Positions 33,410 through 46,861 are shown, numbered from the stretch's first letter. The stretch: 47,678 nucleotides of DNA from Deinococcus marmoris (GCF_001949125.1 NZ_MSTI01000175.1:1-47678); one strand, 5' to 3'. The notes: generated by a model not told the origin, from the letters alone. Program-made: numbers and translations.

Positions 33410-34342
33410 GTGACACCTCGTCCTGTCCCCACCTCGCCCAATCCAGCGGCCACCACGCTGGCCCCGCTGCTGTTCGTCTTTCTGTGGAGTACCGGGTTCA
33501 TCGGCACCAAGGGCGCGGCGCTGAATGCCGATCCCTTCGCCTTTTTAAGCGTTCGCTTCGTGCTGGCCGCACTCCTGATGGCCGGACTGACCCTGGCCCT
33601 GCGCGCACCCTGGCCGCGAGGACGCGCGCAGTGGACCCAGGCGGCGGTCAGCGGACTATTGCTGCACGCCGGGTATCTGGGGGCCGTGACCTACGGCATC
33701 GCCCAGCATCTGCCCGCCGGGGTGATGTCGGTGATCGTGGGGCTGCAACCGCTGCTGACGGGGCTGCTCTCGGGGCCACTGCTGGGCGAGTCGGTGAGTC
33801 CCCGGCAGTGGGCGGGCCTGGGTCTGGGCTTCGTGGGTGTGGTGCTGGTGGTCCTGGGCCGCGCACCGGGGGGCGGCGCGTACACGACTCCAGCCCTGCT
33901 GGCGGCGCTGTTTGCCCTGCTGGCCACCACGCTGGGCACGCTGTATCAGCGGCGTTCGGGCGCGGACGTGCCGTTGCTGGGCGGGACCACTGGACAGTAC
34001 GCGGCCAGCGCCGTCGCCATGCTGACCCTGACCGCCGTCCACGGCGGCGCGTACATCCACTGGAACATGGAATTTATCGTCTCGCTGGTCTGGCTGACGC
34101 TGGCGCTGTCGGTGGGCGCAATCCTGCTGCTGCTCACCCTGATTCGCCGGATGCCCGCCGCCCGCGTGAGCAGTCTGTTCTATCTGGTGCCGCCCCTGGT
34201 GGTCATTGAAGCGTACTTCCTGTACGGCGAACGCCTGAGCGCCCTGGCCCTGGTGGGCCTGCTGGGCTGCGTGGGCGGCGTGCTGCTGGCGAGTGTGACG
34301 CCGAAGGTAGGCGGAGCGTTTGCGCGGGGGCGGGTGGGATAG
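33410..34342 (+). CDS. EamA/DMT-family transporter
   Basis: 310 residues with about ten membrane helices arranged as two EamA repeats: LLFVFLWSTGFIGTKGAALNADPFAF opens the first and LLAALFALLATTLGTLYQRR the second. It also contains LPAGVMSVIVGLQPLLTGLLSG. Members export metabolites such as amino acids or nucleosides; the substrate is unknown. The GTG start follows TAGGCT by 7 bases, again the leaderless arrangement. Its 3' end faces the leftward DUF454 gene across a 368-base gap. Confidence 0.9.
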   Translation: MTPRPVPTSPNPAATTLAPLLFVFLWSTGFIGTKGAALNADPFAFLSVRFVLAALLMAGLTLALRAPWPRGRAQWTQAAVSGLLLHAGYLGAVTYGIAQHLPAGVMSVIVGLQPLLTGLLSGPLLGESVSPRQWAGLGLGFVGVVLVVLGRAPGGGAYTTPALLAALFALLATTLGTLYQRRSGADVPLLGGTTGQYAASAVAMLTLTAVHGGAYIHWNMEFIVSLVWLTLALSVGAILLLLTLIRRMPAARVSSLFYLVPPLVVIEAYFLYGERLSALALVGLLGCVGGVLLASVTPKVGGAFARGRVG

Positions 34343-34648
34343 AACGGTCCGAGAGCGTGTTTTAAAAGGTGTCTCATCTTGCGCCGGAAGATGGATGCCT
34401 TTTCGTTCAAGCCGTGCTGGGAAGGCGGTTGCGTTTCCCCTTTCCAGTCTTCCCTGCACGGGGAGAGGAGCCAAAGACGCCAGCCCAGCACTTTCGCAAC
34501 CCTCAGCAAAGCAGCAGCCGAAGGCCGTCGGGCGCGTAGCGGACGGGCCGCATTCAGCGTCATGGAGCAGAGCATCAGACCCGGATATCGCCGTCCACTC
34601 CCGCCACCCACATTCGAGAACTCGTGCCCAGTGCAACGTTAGATCCCC

Positions 34649-34706
34649 CTGCCCCCCTGGGGTAGGGCGCGGGGACGGCAATACGCGCCCTACCCCAGGG
34701 GGGCAG
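34649..34706. repeat. Perfect 23-bp inverted repeat between convergent genes
   Basis: Arms 34649-34671 and 34684-34706 are exact complements around a 12-base loop; the sequence is G/C-run rich and begins CTGCCCCCCTGG. No T-tract follows directly. It may halt both convergent transcripts, or be a dispersed repeat. The remainder of the 34343-34710 gap holds no recognisable gene. Confidence 0.85.
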
Positions 34707-34710
34707 TCTC

Positions 34711-35124
34711 CTACCGTTTTGTTGGCACCCGCAGGCAGATGTAGTAAATCCCGAACAACCCAACAAGCACCCAGCCCACCTGCCCCACCAGCACCGGAAT
34801 GCGGCCCAGGCTGAAGCTGACCGCCACGGCGATGCAGATGCAGGCGAACCATTTGGCACGCAGCGGCATGCCCTTGCCGTCGCGGTAATCCTGAACCAGT
34901 TGCCCGATCACCGGGCGCGACAGCAGCCACGCCTCCCAGCGCGGATCGCCCCGCGCGAAACTGGCGGCGGCCAGCACGAACCACACTGTTCCCGGAAAAC
35001 CGGGCAGCACCAATCCCACGAAGCCAATCGCGCACAGCACGAAGCCCAGTGCCACCCACAGCGGCTTGACCGGGCGAGAGGGAGTCTCGGCCTGGGACAG
35101 TGAGGTGGAAGAGGGCGGGACCAT
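34711..35124 (-). CDS. DUF454 (YbaN-like) inner-membrane protein
   Basis: 137 residues with three or four hydrophobic segments. The DUF454 pattern is visible: LGFVLCAIGFVGLVLPGFPGTVWFVLAAASFARG, then PRWEAWLLSRPVIGQLVQDYRDGKGMPLRAKW. Function unknown in the whole family. The first ~20 residues (Ser/Pro-rich) are cytoplasmic. A -10-like TAGACT lies 12 bases upstream of the ATG. Divergent from the kinase-like gene to the right. Confidence 0.9.
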   Translation of the reverse strand: MVPPSSTSLSQAETPSRPVKPLWVALGFVLCAIGFVGLVLPGFPGTVWFVLAAASFARGDPRWEAWLLSRPVIGQLVQDYRDGKGMPLRAKWFACICIAVAVSFSLGRIPVLVGQVGWVLVGLFGIYYICLRVPTKR

Positions 35125-35255
35125 AACCTTCAGATTAGTCTACCGGGCAGTATTTTTCCGGGCCTATCGTCACTTACCTGTGGTTTTGGGGCCTGCCGTC
35201 ATTGGGCATGGCATGCTTTTTGCTGGCGAAAGGGTCTTCCCTCAGCGCCCTGCCC

Positions 35256-35987
35256 ATGACTGCCGATCCTGCCCTCTATTTCACGCGCCACGGCCTGAGC
35301 CTTGTGGGCCTGCGCCGCGCCGACACGGGCTTTTCCAACGAGGTCTGGTTGACCGATGACGCCGTGCTGCGCCTCAGTCCCAGGACGGATCACGCTCGGG
35401 AGGCGGGTGTGGCTCTGGGCGCGTTGGCGGCGGGAGTTCACACGGCCAGACCGCTGTTCTGGGGAACGGATTACAACCTGTGGGAACGCTTGCCCGGCGG
35501 AATGCCCACGCCCGCACAGCTCACGCCGCATTTCTGGAACGCCGTGCTGGACGATCTGGAAAGGTTGCATGCCGCCCCGCCTGAAGCGTACTCGCCCCGT
35601 CCATCAGAACTGTGGGTGGGCGATCCGGGGCTGGCAGAGGGTACGGACTGGACGCCTGCCGAGCTTGCCGCGCTGCTGCGGGTGCTGTCCACGCCGTACC
35701 CGCTCACCGCGCCCGTGTTCGTCCACGGCGACGTGTACCGCCACAACCTGCTGGCCGACGCGCGGGGCCAGTACGCCGGGCTGCTGGACTGGGGCAACGC
35801 GGGCTGGGCCACCCTGGAACACGAATGCGCCGTGCTGGATGAGCTGGAGCCTGCGCTGGCGCGCTGGTCCGGGCGAATCGATCTGGGACTGCTGTGGCGG
35901 CTGCGTCTGGAACTGCTGCTCAAGGTGGCGGGCGCGGGCCGAATTCCGCCCAGTGCCGTGCGGGAAGCGCTGGCCCATTGCGGCTGA
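35256..35987 (+). CDS. Aminoglycoside phosphotransferase (APH)-fold kinase
   Basis: 243 residues from the ATG at 35256; upstream in-frame TTG (35202) and ATG (35208) starts cannot be excluded. The kinase catalytic loop is VFVHGDVYRHNLLAD (HGDxxxxN) and the metal-binding Asp is in YAGLLDWGNAGWA. The N-lobe contains GFSNEVWLTDDAVLRL. Such enzymes phosphorylate small hydroxyl compounds (aminoglycosides, choline, homoserine, sugars); nothing in the context points to a resistance role. Short for the family, with a compact C-terminus. Confidence 0.85.
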   Translation: MTADPALYFTRHGLSLVGLRRADTGFSNEVWLTDDAVLRLSPRTDHAREAGVALGALAAGVHTARPLFWGTDYNLWERLPGGMPTPAQLTPHFWNAVLDDLERLHAAPPEAYSPRPSELWVGDPGLAEGTDWTPAELAALLRVLSTPYPLTAPVFVHGDVYRHNLLADARGQYAGLLDWGNAGWATLEHECAVLDELEPALARWSGRIDLGLLWRLRLELLLKVAGAGRIPPSAVREALAHCG

Positions 35988-36147
35988 CGGTCTGAAAGTG
36001 CGCTGACAATGTGAAGGCAGCGTGGGACCGCGTCCTTCTGCCCCCGTGCCTGTCCCGGCCCGCTCATGACGGCGCGGGGGCGAAACCGCTAAGCTGGCTC
36101 TCCATCACAATCATTTCGCCTCTTTCCCCTGTTCACACGGAGTCCCC

Positions 36148-38745
<2,598 letters not shown>

Positions 38746-38766
38746 ATTTTTCAAATCTTGGGCATA

Positions 38767-38802
38767 ACGCCTGGACGGTCTTCGGACTGCCCAGGCGTTT
38801 TC
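38767..38802 (+). terminator. Intrinsic terminator after the nuclease gene
   Basis: A 14-base stem with two non-Watson-Crick positions, a TTCG tetraloop (38781-38784) and a following TTTT. It lies 21 bases after the nuclease stop. Confidence 0.88.
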
Positions 38803-38930
38803 ATGCGCCGATTTTTATGCGTCTGGACGGCATTTTCTATCTGGACTTGACCCCACGTTTAAAAAGCAACTCTCTTGCGGCCCGCATGGTGTACCATATG
38901 AGCCATGCTTTCCCTAGGAGAAACCCTTTA

Positions 38931-39320
38931 GTGCAACTTGATTCTGGCGCGGTGGCCGAGGGCCGCATCACCCGCGTGACCGATTTCGGCGCGTTTATCC
39001 AGTTCGAGAACGGTGAGACGGGCCTCGTTCACATCTCGCAGATCGCCCATTCGTTCGTGCGCAACATCCACGATCACGTGCGCGAGGGCGACAGCATCGA
39101 GGTCAAGGTGCTGGGCCGCGATGAGCGGGGCCGTCTGGACCTGTCGATCAAGGAACTGCTCGAAGAACCCGAGGAAGTGCCGCGTCCGCGCGCTATCGGG
39201 CGGCAGAGTCCTCAGTTCGAGGCCAAGCTGCGCTCCTTCATGCGCGACGCCAAGGAACGCACCACCACGGGCGGCCCCAAAAAGCCGGGCAGCAGTGGCG
39301 GCGGCAAACGCAAGAAGTAA
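38931..39320 (+). CDS. S1 RNA-binding-domain protein
   Basis: 129 residues from the GTG at 38931 (AGGAG 10 bases upstream); earlier in-frame starts run through a likely promoter (TACCAT at 38891). A single S1 domain occupies about residues 3-75: GAVAEGRITRVTDFGAFIQF, GLVHISQIAH and VKVLGRDERGRLDLSIKEL. The tail is basic and Gly/Lys-rich (PKKPGSSGGGKRKK), suited to RNA or ribosome contact. It resembles the YugI/GSP13 group of small S1 stress proteins. Monocistronic, bounded by terminators on both sides. Confidence 0.9.
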   Translation: MQLDSGAVAEGRITRVTDFGAFIQFENGETGLVHISQIAHSFVRNIHDHVREGDSIEVKVLGRDERGRLDLSIKELLEEPEEVPRPRAIGRQSPQFEAKLRSFMRDAKERTTTGGPKKPGSSGGGKRKK

Positions 39321-39330
39321 ACCAGAGCTT

Positions 39331-39376
39331 AAAAGAAACCGCCTCCGGCCCGAAATGGTCGGGGGCGGTTCCTTTT
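39331..39376. terminator. Strong bidirectional terminator
   Basis: Two 20-base arms (39331-39350 and 39357-39376) pair with few wobble positions around CGAAAT and end in AAAA/TTTT. It follows the S1 gene by 10 bases. Confidence 0.9.
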
Positions 39377-39413
39377 AACCGCCGTGTAACCATAGGGCGG
39401 CAAAGTGACAGGC

Positions 39414-40772
39414 ATGAAGAAGAACCTGTCTATCCTGGCCCTGTCGGGCACGCTGGCCCTCGGCGCGTTCGTGGGCTACGGCATTAATGAACGTGGCAGC
39501 GCCCAGAACGCCACACCTGTGACCGCTTCCCAGAACATCCAGGGGCAGATGGTGCAGACCCTGGCGACGCCGCCCCAGGCCCCGCTTTCCCAGAGCTATG
39601 ACGGGGGCCGCGCCCGCACCGAGTCCGAGGCCAACACCGTCGATGTGGTCAAGCAGCGGCAGGGCGGCCTGGTCTTCGTCAGCGTGACCGAGAAGGCCGA
39701 CAGCTCCAGCAGCCCACAGGCGCAGCTTCGCAAGCGCATGCAGGAGCAGATGCCCTTTGGCTTTCCCTTCGGTGACGGCGGGGATGGCAGTGGCGGGAGC
39801 AGTGGCAGCGGGGACAGCACGCCCCAGCCCCAGACCGGCACGGGCAGCGGCTTTTTCGTGGACAGCCAGGGCGACATCATCACCAACAACCATGTGGTGG
39901 ACGGGGCCAGCGAGATCACCATCCGCGTCCACGGCGACAAGACCGAGTACAAGGCCAAAGTCATCGCCCGCGCCCCCGACTTCGATCTGGCCCTGATCCG
40001 TCCCGAGGGCCTGCCCAAAAACCTGATCCAGCCGATTCCACTGGGGGACAGCGACAGGCTGGACGTGGGCCTGAAAGCGGTGGCGATGGGCGCACCCTTC
40101 GGCCTGGACTTCAGCGTCTCCGAGGGCATTATCTCCAGCCTGGAACGCACCGCCCCGGTGGGCACGCAGGGCATCAATCAGAAGCTGATCCAGACCGACG
40201 CGGCCATCAATCCCGGCAACTCCGGCGGTCCGCTGCTGGACAGTGCTGGCGAGGTGATCGGTGTCAACACCCAGATCCTGACCGGCGGCGCGGGCCAGAG
40301 CGCGGGCGTGGGCTTCGCCATCCCGGTCAACACCGTCAAGAAACTGCTGCCTCAGCTTCAGGCAGGCAACGGCGGTGTGGTGCAGCCGCCGCGCATGGGC
40401 ATCCAGTTCACCGATGTCAGCGGCCTGACCGACGCCCAGCGCAAGACCGCCGGATTGCCCGCCAGCGGCGCGCTGATCCAGTCCGTGGTGCCGGGCAGCC
40501 CCGCCGCCAACGCCAAGTTGCAGGCGGGCAGCAACGACAGCATCAAGCTGACCAACCCCGCCACGGGCCAGACCACCACGGTCTCCACCGACGGTGACCT
40601 GATCACGGCCATCGACGGCCAGCCGATCACCGACGACAACAGCCTTCAGAGCGCCGTCCTGGGCAAGAGCATGGGCGACAGCGTGAAGCTGACGGTCAAG
40701 CGCGGAGGCCAGACCCGCGAGGTCACGGTCAACCTCGGCGATGTGACTTTCCCCACCGCGCAACAGCAGTAA
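39414..40772 (+). CDS. HtrA/DegP-like trypsin-type serine protease with PDZ domain
   Basis: 452 residues. An N-terminal signal or anchor helix (NLSILALSGTLALGAFVGYG), a linker, and a Gly/Ser-rich low-complexity segment (about 120-145) precede the protease domain. Catalytic triad: His160 (TNNHVVDGA), Asp191 (DFDLALIRPEG), Ser270 (GNSGGPLLD). One C-terminal PDZ domain (about 330-445) includes DGDLITAIDGQPI. It is an envelope quality-control protease degrading or refolding damaged proteins, fitting a stress-tolerant organism. The ATG at 39414 is preferred over a GTG 9 bases earlier because the hydrophobic helix starts with MKKN. Terminators flank it, so it is monocistronic. Confidence 0.93.
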   Translation: MKKNLSILALSGTLALGAFVGYGINERGSAQNATPVTASQNIQGQMVQTLATPPQAPLSQSYDGGRARTESEANTVDVVKQRQGGLVFVSVTEKADSSSSPQAQLRKRMQEQMPFGFPFGDGGDGSGGSSGSGDSTPQPQTGTGSGFFVDSQGDIITNNHVVDGASEITIRVHGDKTEYKAKVIARAPDFDLALIRPEGLPKNLIQPIPLGDSDRLDVGLKAVAMGAPFGLDFSVSEGIISSLERTAPVGTQGINQKLIQTDAAINPGNSGGPLLDSAGEVIGVNTQILTGGAGQSAGVGFAIPVNTVKKLLPQLQAGNGGVVQPPRMGIQFTDVSGLTDAQRKTAGLPASGALIQSVVPGSPAANAKLQAGSNDSIKLTNPATGQTTTVSTDGDLITAIDGQPITDDNSLQSAVLGKSMGDSVKLTVKRGGQTREVTVNLGDVTFPTAQQQ

Positions 40773-40788
40773 ATCCAGAAGGAATACC

Positions 40789-40834
40789 AGGAGTGGGGCG
40801 GGGGGTTGTGACCTCTGCCCCCTTCCTCTTTTTG
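40789..40834. terminator. Terminator after the HtrA-like gene
   Basis: An 11-base stem (40789-40799 with 40817-40827) carrying one mismatch and one wobble, then CTCTTTTTG. It separates the rightward protease gene from the leftward 92-residue gene. Confidence 0.65.
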
Positions 40835-40878
40835 CTGTGCCGGACGTAAATGGGCGAGGCCGAAAAGCGCACGCTCGC

Positions 40879-41157
40879 CTAGCCGAATAGTGGTCCCAGA
40901 TCGGTCATTTCCCCGGTGGGTGTCGCGGGGCTGAACGAATAGCTGCTGAAGACGGCCATGAATTCGCCCCGGTCCAGCAGGCGGGTCTGCCCGCTGGGGC
41001 CGGTGGCCTGCACCTGGGTGCCGCGCACGTTCAGGCAGTATTCGCCCAGCTCGCGCACGCTGGCTTTCTTGCCCTTGCCGACGTGTAGCAGGGCGGTGAC
41101 ACGGTATTCCTGGCCGCCTCTGGCGTTCAGGTAATTCAGGAGTTCGGCGGCATTCAT
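40879..41157 (-). CDS. Small conserved-looking hypothetical protein (92 aa)
   Basis: 92 residues, soluble, no signal peptide. A predicted helix (AAELLNYLNARG) is followed by beta-strand patterns (EYRVTALLHVGKGKK, VQATGPSGQTRLLDRGEFMAVFSSYSF). No family recognised. It begins 22 bases after the stop of the YbjQ-like gene on the same strand and so is probably cotranscribed with it and perhaps with lysZ. Codon use matches its neighbours, which supports a real gene. Function unknown. Confidence 0.7.
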   Translation of the reverse strand: MNAAELLNYLNARGGQEYRVTALLHVGKGKKASVRELGEYCLNVRGTQVQATGPSGQTRLLDRGEFMAVFSSYSFSPATPTGEMTDLGPLFG

Positions 41158-41178
41158 CTGATGGCAGTCAAGGGTGAC

Positions 41179-41508
41179 TCAGCGCGGTTCCACCACCACC
41201 GCCGTACCGTAGGCCAGCACCTCGGTCACGCCGTCGGCGATGTCGTTGGCGTCATAGCGCATGGCGATGATGGCGTTGGCCCCATGCTCCAGCGCGTGCT
41301 GCACCAGCAGGTCATACGCCTCCTGACGGGCCTTCTCGGCCAGTTCGGTGTACAGGGTGATGTTGCCGCCGATCAGGGTTTGCAGCGACGCGCCCAGATT
41401 CCCCAGCACGCTGCGCGAGCGCACGGTCAGCCCGCGCACCACGCCCAACTGGCGCACGACGCGGAAGCCCTCTAACTCGTTCGCGGTGGTGATCATGATC
41501 TTGTCCAT
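41179..41508 (-). CDS. YbjQ/UPF0145-family protein
   Basis: 109 residues. The family pattern is clear: MITTANELEGFRVVRQLGVVRGLTVRS, then GGNITLYTELAEKARQEAYDLLVQHALEHGANAIIAMRYD and VLAYGTAVVV. YbjQ-like proteins form pentameric rings; a heavy-metal-binding role has been proposed but is unproven. AAGGAGACAC precedes the ATG. It lies 28 bases after lysZ and 21 bases before the 92-residue gene on the same strand, making a likely small operon. Confidence 0.93.
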   Translation of the reverse strand: MDKIMITTANELEGFRVVRQLGVVRGLTVRSRSVLGNLGASLQTLIGGNITLYTELAEKARQEAYDLLVQHALEHGANAIIAMRYDANDIADGVTEVLAYGTAVVVEPR

Positions 41509-41536
41509 GTGTCTCCTTATCTCTCAATACTGATGC

Positions 41537-42340
41537 TTACGAAACGACGGTTCCCGCTCCGTCCAGCGCCGCCGTGATCGGCTGCCCGGCGCGGGCGTCC
41601 CCGAAGATGACGCGCTTGACGCCGCCCGCCACCGCCTCCGCCGCGCCCAGCACCTTCTTTTTCATGCGGTCCTGGGCAAATTCCAGATACGATTCCACGT
41701 CATCTGCCGGAATCTGGCGGATCAGGCTGGCTTCGTCGGGGTAATCGCGCAGCAGGCCCGGCACGTTGGACAGCAGCAGCAACGCCTCGGCCTTTAAGGC
41801 CACGGCCAGCGCGGCGGCGGCGCGGTCCCCGTCCACGTTGATCGCCACGCCCTCGTAACTGCTGGCGGGCGGCGTCAGCACCGGCAGGTAGCCCGCGCCC
41901 AGCAGCAGCTCGATCAGGCCGGTGTTGACCTTTTCCACTGTCCCAGTGTGATCGCCGCGCAGCACCTTCGTCTTGCCGTTTTCCACCGCGCGCACGCTGT
42001 CCTTATGGCGGCCCTCGAAGATGCGCCCGTCCAGGCCCGACAGGCCCACCGCGTTGACGCCCAGCCGTTGCAGCCGCTCCACGATGCCCTTGTTGATCTT
42101 GCCGCAGTAGACCATCTCAAAGATTTCGAGGGTCTGGCGGTCTGTAAAGCGCGAGGTATAGCCGCTGGGACTGGTCACGAACCTGGGCGGATGGCCCAGC
42201 GCCTCGGCCACGCGGTTGGTCTCGCCGCTGCCGCCGTGGACCAGAATGAGCTTCTCGCCCGCCTTCCAGCGCGCCGCCAGATCGGCGCACACCGCGTCGT
42301 AATCGATCCCGGCGCTGCCGCCCACTTTGACCACAATCAA
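41537..42340 (-). CDS. lysZ: [LysW]-aminoadipate/[LysW]-glutamate kinase LysZ
   Basis: 267 residues of the amino-acid kinase fold (ArgB-like): VVKVGGSAGIDYDA, LILVHGGSGETNRVAEALGHPPRFVTS, FTDRQTLEIFEMVYCG, INVDGDRAAAALAVAL and MKKKVLGAAEAV. From memory it matches the Thermus LysZ pattern closely throughout. It phosphorylates the alpha-aminoadipate side chain while the substrate is carried on LysW, in lysine biosynthesis through aminoadipate, a pathway typical of Deinococcus-Thermus. The start appears to be TTG (giving MIVVKVGG as in Thermus); a GTG 6 bases later is the alternative. Other lysine genes are not in this window. Confidence 0.94.
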   Translation of the reverse strand: MIVVKVGGSAGIDYDAVCADLAARWKAGEKLILVHGGSGETNRVAEALGHPPRFVTSPSGYTSRFTDRQTLEIFEMVYCGKINKGIVERLQRLGVNAVGLSGLDGRIFEGRHKDSVRAVENGKTKVLRGDHTGTVEKVNTGLIELLLGAGYLPVLTPPASSYEGVAINVDGDRAAAALAVALKAEALLLLSNVPGLLRDYPDEASLIRQIPADDVESYLEFAQDRMKKKVLGAAEAVAGGVKRVIFGDARAGQPITAALDGAGTVVS

Positions 42341-42413
42341 GCTCGTACCCTCATGCGGGGCATGCTAGAGCAAACGGCAGATGGCGGGCGATCAGACGTT
42401 CAGACGGTCTGTA

Positions 42414-43409
42414 TCACCCCATCGTGCGCGGCAGAGGCTGGCTGGCCAGGATCTTCTTCGGCTCCCGGAATTCGATATTCTCCCACTCGCCTTCCTCGAT
42501 CACCTGCAAATCTGGGTTCAGGGCGCGGAAGTGGGCCACCACCTCCTGCACCAGATCGTCGGGGGTGCTGGCGGCGCTGGTGATGCCCACAGCCTTCACG
42601 CCCTCCAGATCAAGTCCTGCCAGATCGGCCACAGTTTCCAGTCGCTCGGCGCGGCCACAGGTTTCGGCGGCCAGCTCCAGCAGCCGCATGCCATTGCTGG
42701 AGTGCGTGCTGGTCAGCACCAGAAAGGCGTCCACGTTGGGCGCGATGGCCTTCACGGCGTCCTGGCGGTTCTTGGTGGCGTAGCACAGGTCCTCGCTGGG
42801 CGGCACGATCAGCTTCGGGAAGCGGGCTTTCAGGATGTCCACCGTGCGCCGCGTGTCGTCCACGCTGAGGGTTGTCTGGGTCAGCACCACCAGTTTTTCG
42901 GGGTCCGGCACCGTAACGGTATGCGGGTCGTGCAGGCCCTCGCCGCGCTTGCCCAGCACGCCCACCAGAATGGTGTTGTCCGGGGCCTCGCCGCGCGTGC
43001 CGATCACCTCCTGGTGCTGGGCGCTGTCGCCGATCAGCAGGATGGTGTGGCCCTCGCGGGCGTATTTCTTGGCCTCGGTGTGGACCTTGGTGACCAGCGG
43101 ACAGGTGGCGTCGATGGTGGCCAGCCCCAGCGCCCGCGCCCGCTCGCGCACCAGCGGGCTGATGCCGTGCGCGGAGAACACGACGGTCTCGCCCCCTTCC
43201 GGCAAGGCTTCGACGTCATCCAGATTTTCCACGAAATGCACGCTGTGGTCGCGCGCCAGGCGGTCCACGACGGTGTGGTTGTGGACGATGGAATGGTAGA
43301 CCGTGACCGGTTTTTCCTCGGTCCGCGCGGCGCGTTCGACTGCGCCGATGGCCATGACCACGCCCGCGCAAAAGCCGCGCGGCTTGGCAAGGTAGATGCG
43401 CTCAACCAT
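42414..43409 (-). CDS. ispH: 4-hydroxy-3-methylbut-2-enyl diphosphate reductase
   Basis: 331 residues. The three cysteines that hold the iron-sulfur cluster are present: Cys14 (RGFCAGV), Cys103 (DATCPLV) and Cys209 (LCYATKNRQ). Other conserved features are HNHTVVDRL and THSSNGMRL. It catalyses the last step of the MEP pathway, giving IPP and DMAPP, here likely feeding carotenoids and quinones. Length and motifs are standard. A -10-like TAAACT lies about 50 bases upstream. It is separated from lysZ by 73 bases on the same strand. Confidence 0.97.
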   Translation of the reverse strand: MVERIYLAKPRGFCAGVVMAIGAVERAARTEEKPVTVYHSIVHNHTVVDRLARDHSVHFVENLDDVEALPEGGETVVFSAHGISPLVRERARALGLATIDATCPLVTKVHTEAKKYAREGHTILLIGDSAQHQEVIGTRGEAPDNTILVGVLGKRGEGLHDPHTVTVPDPEKLVVLTQTTLSVDDTRRTVDILKARFPKLIVPPSEDLCYATKNRQDAVKAIAPNVDAFLVLTSTHSSNGMRLLELAAETCGRAERLETVADLAGLDLEGVKAVGITSAASTPDDLVQEVVAHFRALNPDLQVIEEGEWENIEFREPKKILASQPLPRTMG

Positions 43410-43455
43410 GCGGCAGGCCCAGGGAAACGGGGGAGAGGTCAGTCATGCCCCCAGT

Positions 43456-44982
43456 TTACGGGCCGGGGCGCGGCGTGACCGTGTCGGCTGTCCCGGCGGC
43501 GGGTTGTGTCGTCAGATCACGCGTCACGTTCTTCAGCCACCATTCGTCCGGCACAGGGCGGCTGGCGGTCTTCCAGATGGTCTCGAAGCTGGTTTCCTGC
43601 TCCTGCACGGCGGCTGGATCGTCTGTCGCCAGGGCAGCCTCGGCCAGCCCCAGGGTGCCCCAGGAACTGAAGTGGAAGTTCATGCTGCCCACCACCACCA
43701 TGCGGCGGTCCACCGACAGCGCCTTGGTGTGCATGTTGAAGGTGGTGTAGCGCGCCTCGAAACGGTCCTCGATGCCCCGGCGGCGTAACTCCTGACGCAA
43801 CAGGGTGATGCCGCTGCGGTTGGGTGCCGCGCTGATTCCGTAATCCACGGTCAGCAGCCGGACATGCACCCCACGCTCCAGCGCGTCCAGCACGGCGGTC
43901 ATGTACACCGGCCAGGAGTCCGGGCCGCAGCCCTGCGGGTTCAGGTACGCGCCCCAGCAGTTCAGGGTGGGGCCAAAATCCGCCTGCATCAGCTCGATCT
44001 GCTGCTGCGCCGCGCCCAGCAGGGCCAGATGGGCGCGGTCCGCCGCGTCGTCGCCGGGGCGGCGGTACAGCATGAAGGCCCGCGCGTGGCCGCCCGGCAC
44101 GGCTTCCCGCGCGGCTGCCGGGTGCGTCACCGGGTCCGGTGGGGCCATCTGGCACTGCGCTTCGGCTTCCGCCGCCGTCACCCCTGCCGGGCAGCGCAGT
44201 TGCAGGCTGTGCCGCCACAGATCGTCGAAGACGGCCACGCCGTTCTGCGCCACCGGTCCCGTCATGCGCAGGCCCAGGTCATGCAGGCTGCGTCCCCCCG
44301 GTTCGGCAGCGGGCAGGTGCCAGTCGGTGTAGTTGTAGCCGGCCACGGTCAGGTCCCGTCCGTCGATGACGTGCAGCTTGACGTGGCTGTGCGGAAAGTA
44401 GCGGTAGTTGAGGATGCTGAGCTTCCAGCCCACGCGGGCGTCTTCCATTGGCACGCCCAGCCCCAGCAGATCGCCCAGCAGCGCCAGTGGCTGCGTGCGG
44501 CCATCCGGGCGCTGAAAGTCTGGAAAGCCGCCCAGCAGTGCCCGCACCGTCATGCCCTGCGGGTACGCGGCGGGATCGGCCCGCACCCGCCCGTACAGGG
44601 TGGCCACCGCCTGCGCGAAGGTCCAGCCGGGTTTTCCTGGCCCGGCCTGCCATTCCATGCTGGCCAGCAGCACCTCGCTGTGGGCGTTGGCGATCTGGCT
44701 GGCGGTGACCTCGAAAGCGTCCAGCGGTGTAGTCAGGCTGCGCGGCGTCCGCAGGTAGCCCACGAAGGCATTGTCACAACTCAGGTCCGGCTGGCCATTC
44801 TCGGTGACTACCCCCCACACCGCCCGTTCCAGCGGGTCCGTGGGCGGGGCGCAGGCGGGCAGATTCAGGGGTGCGGCAGGCAGCGCGGGTCCCAGGAAAA
44901 GCGGCAATTCCGCGCCCAGTCCTGTTCCGCCGCAGGCCAGGACCGCGAGGGTCAGAAGGGAACGCGCCGCACGGAACATCAC
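43456..44982 (-). CDS. Secreted phospholipase D-like protein (two HKD motifs)
   Basis: 508 residues. A signal peptide (FRAARSLLTLAVLACGGTGLGA) directs export. Two phospholipase D motifs are seen, SHVKLHVIDGRDLTVAGYN (about residues 215-235) and NMHTKALSVDRRMVVVGSMN (about 410-430), which together form one active site. Cysteine pairs in the intervening region suggest disulfides, fitting an extracytoplasmic protein. Activity could be phospholipase, transphosphatidylase or nuclease. The start is GTG at 44982 or the adjacent ATG at 44979; TATGCT lies 5 bases before the GTG, the leaderless arrangement. Confidence 0.9.
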   Translation of the reverse strand: MMFRAARSLLTLAVLACGGTGLGAELPLFLGPALPAAPLNLPACAPPTDPLERAVWGVVTENGQPDLSCDNAFVGYLRTPRSLTTPLDAFEVTASQIANAHSEVLLASMEWQAGPGKPGWTFAQAVATLYGRVRADPAAYPQGMTVRALLGGFPDFQRPDGRTQPLALLGDLLGLGVPMEDARVGWKLSILNYRYFPHSHVKLHVIDGRDLTVAGYNYTDWHLPAAEPGGRSLHDLGLRMTGPVAQNGVAVFDDLWRHSLQLRCPAGVTAAEAEAQCQMAPPDPVTHPAAAREAVPGGHARAFMLYRRPGDDAADRAHLALLGAAQQQIELMQADFGPTLNCWGAYLNPQGCGPDSWPVYMTAVLDALERGVHVRLLTVDYGISAAPNRSGITLLRQELRRRGIEDRFEARYTTFNMHTKALSVDRRMVVVGSMNFHFSSWGTLGLAEAALATDDPAAVQEQETSFETIWKTASRPVPDEWWLKNVTRDLTTQPAAGTADTVTPRPGP

Positions 44983-45154
44983 GCCGCAGCATAGGCCCGC
45001 CGGAACCGTGCAGGGCGCAGTTTAAGGCATGTCTCGAAATCTCTTAGAGAGGCGTCAGCTTGGGCGCGGAGACCGGATGATGGTCAGCGGGGGGAAGGGG
45101 AGGGAAGCGCGTCTGATGCCTGCCTCAACTCTCTCGCTTCTTCCAGTAACCGCT

Positions 45155-46861
<1,707 letters not shown>

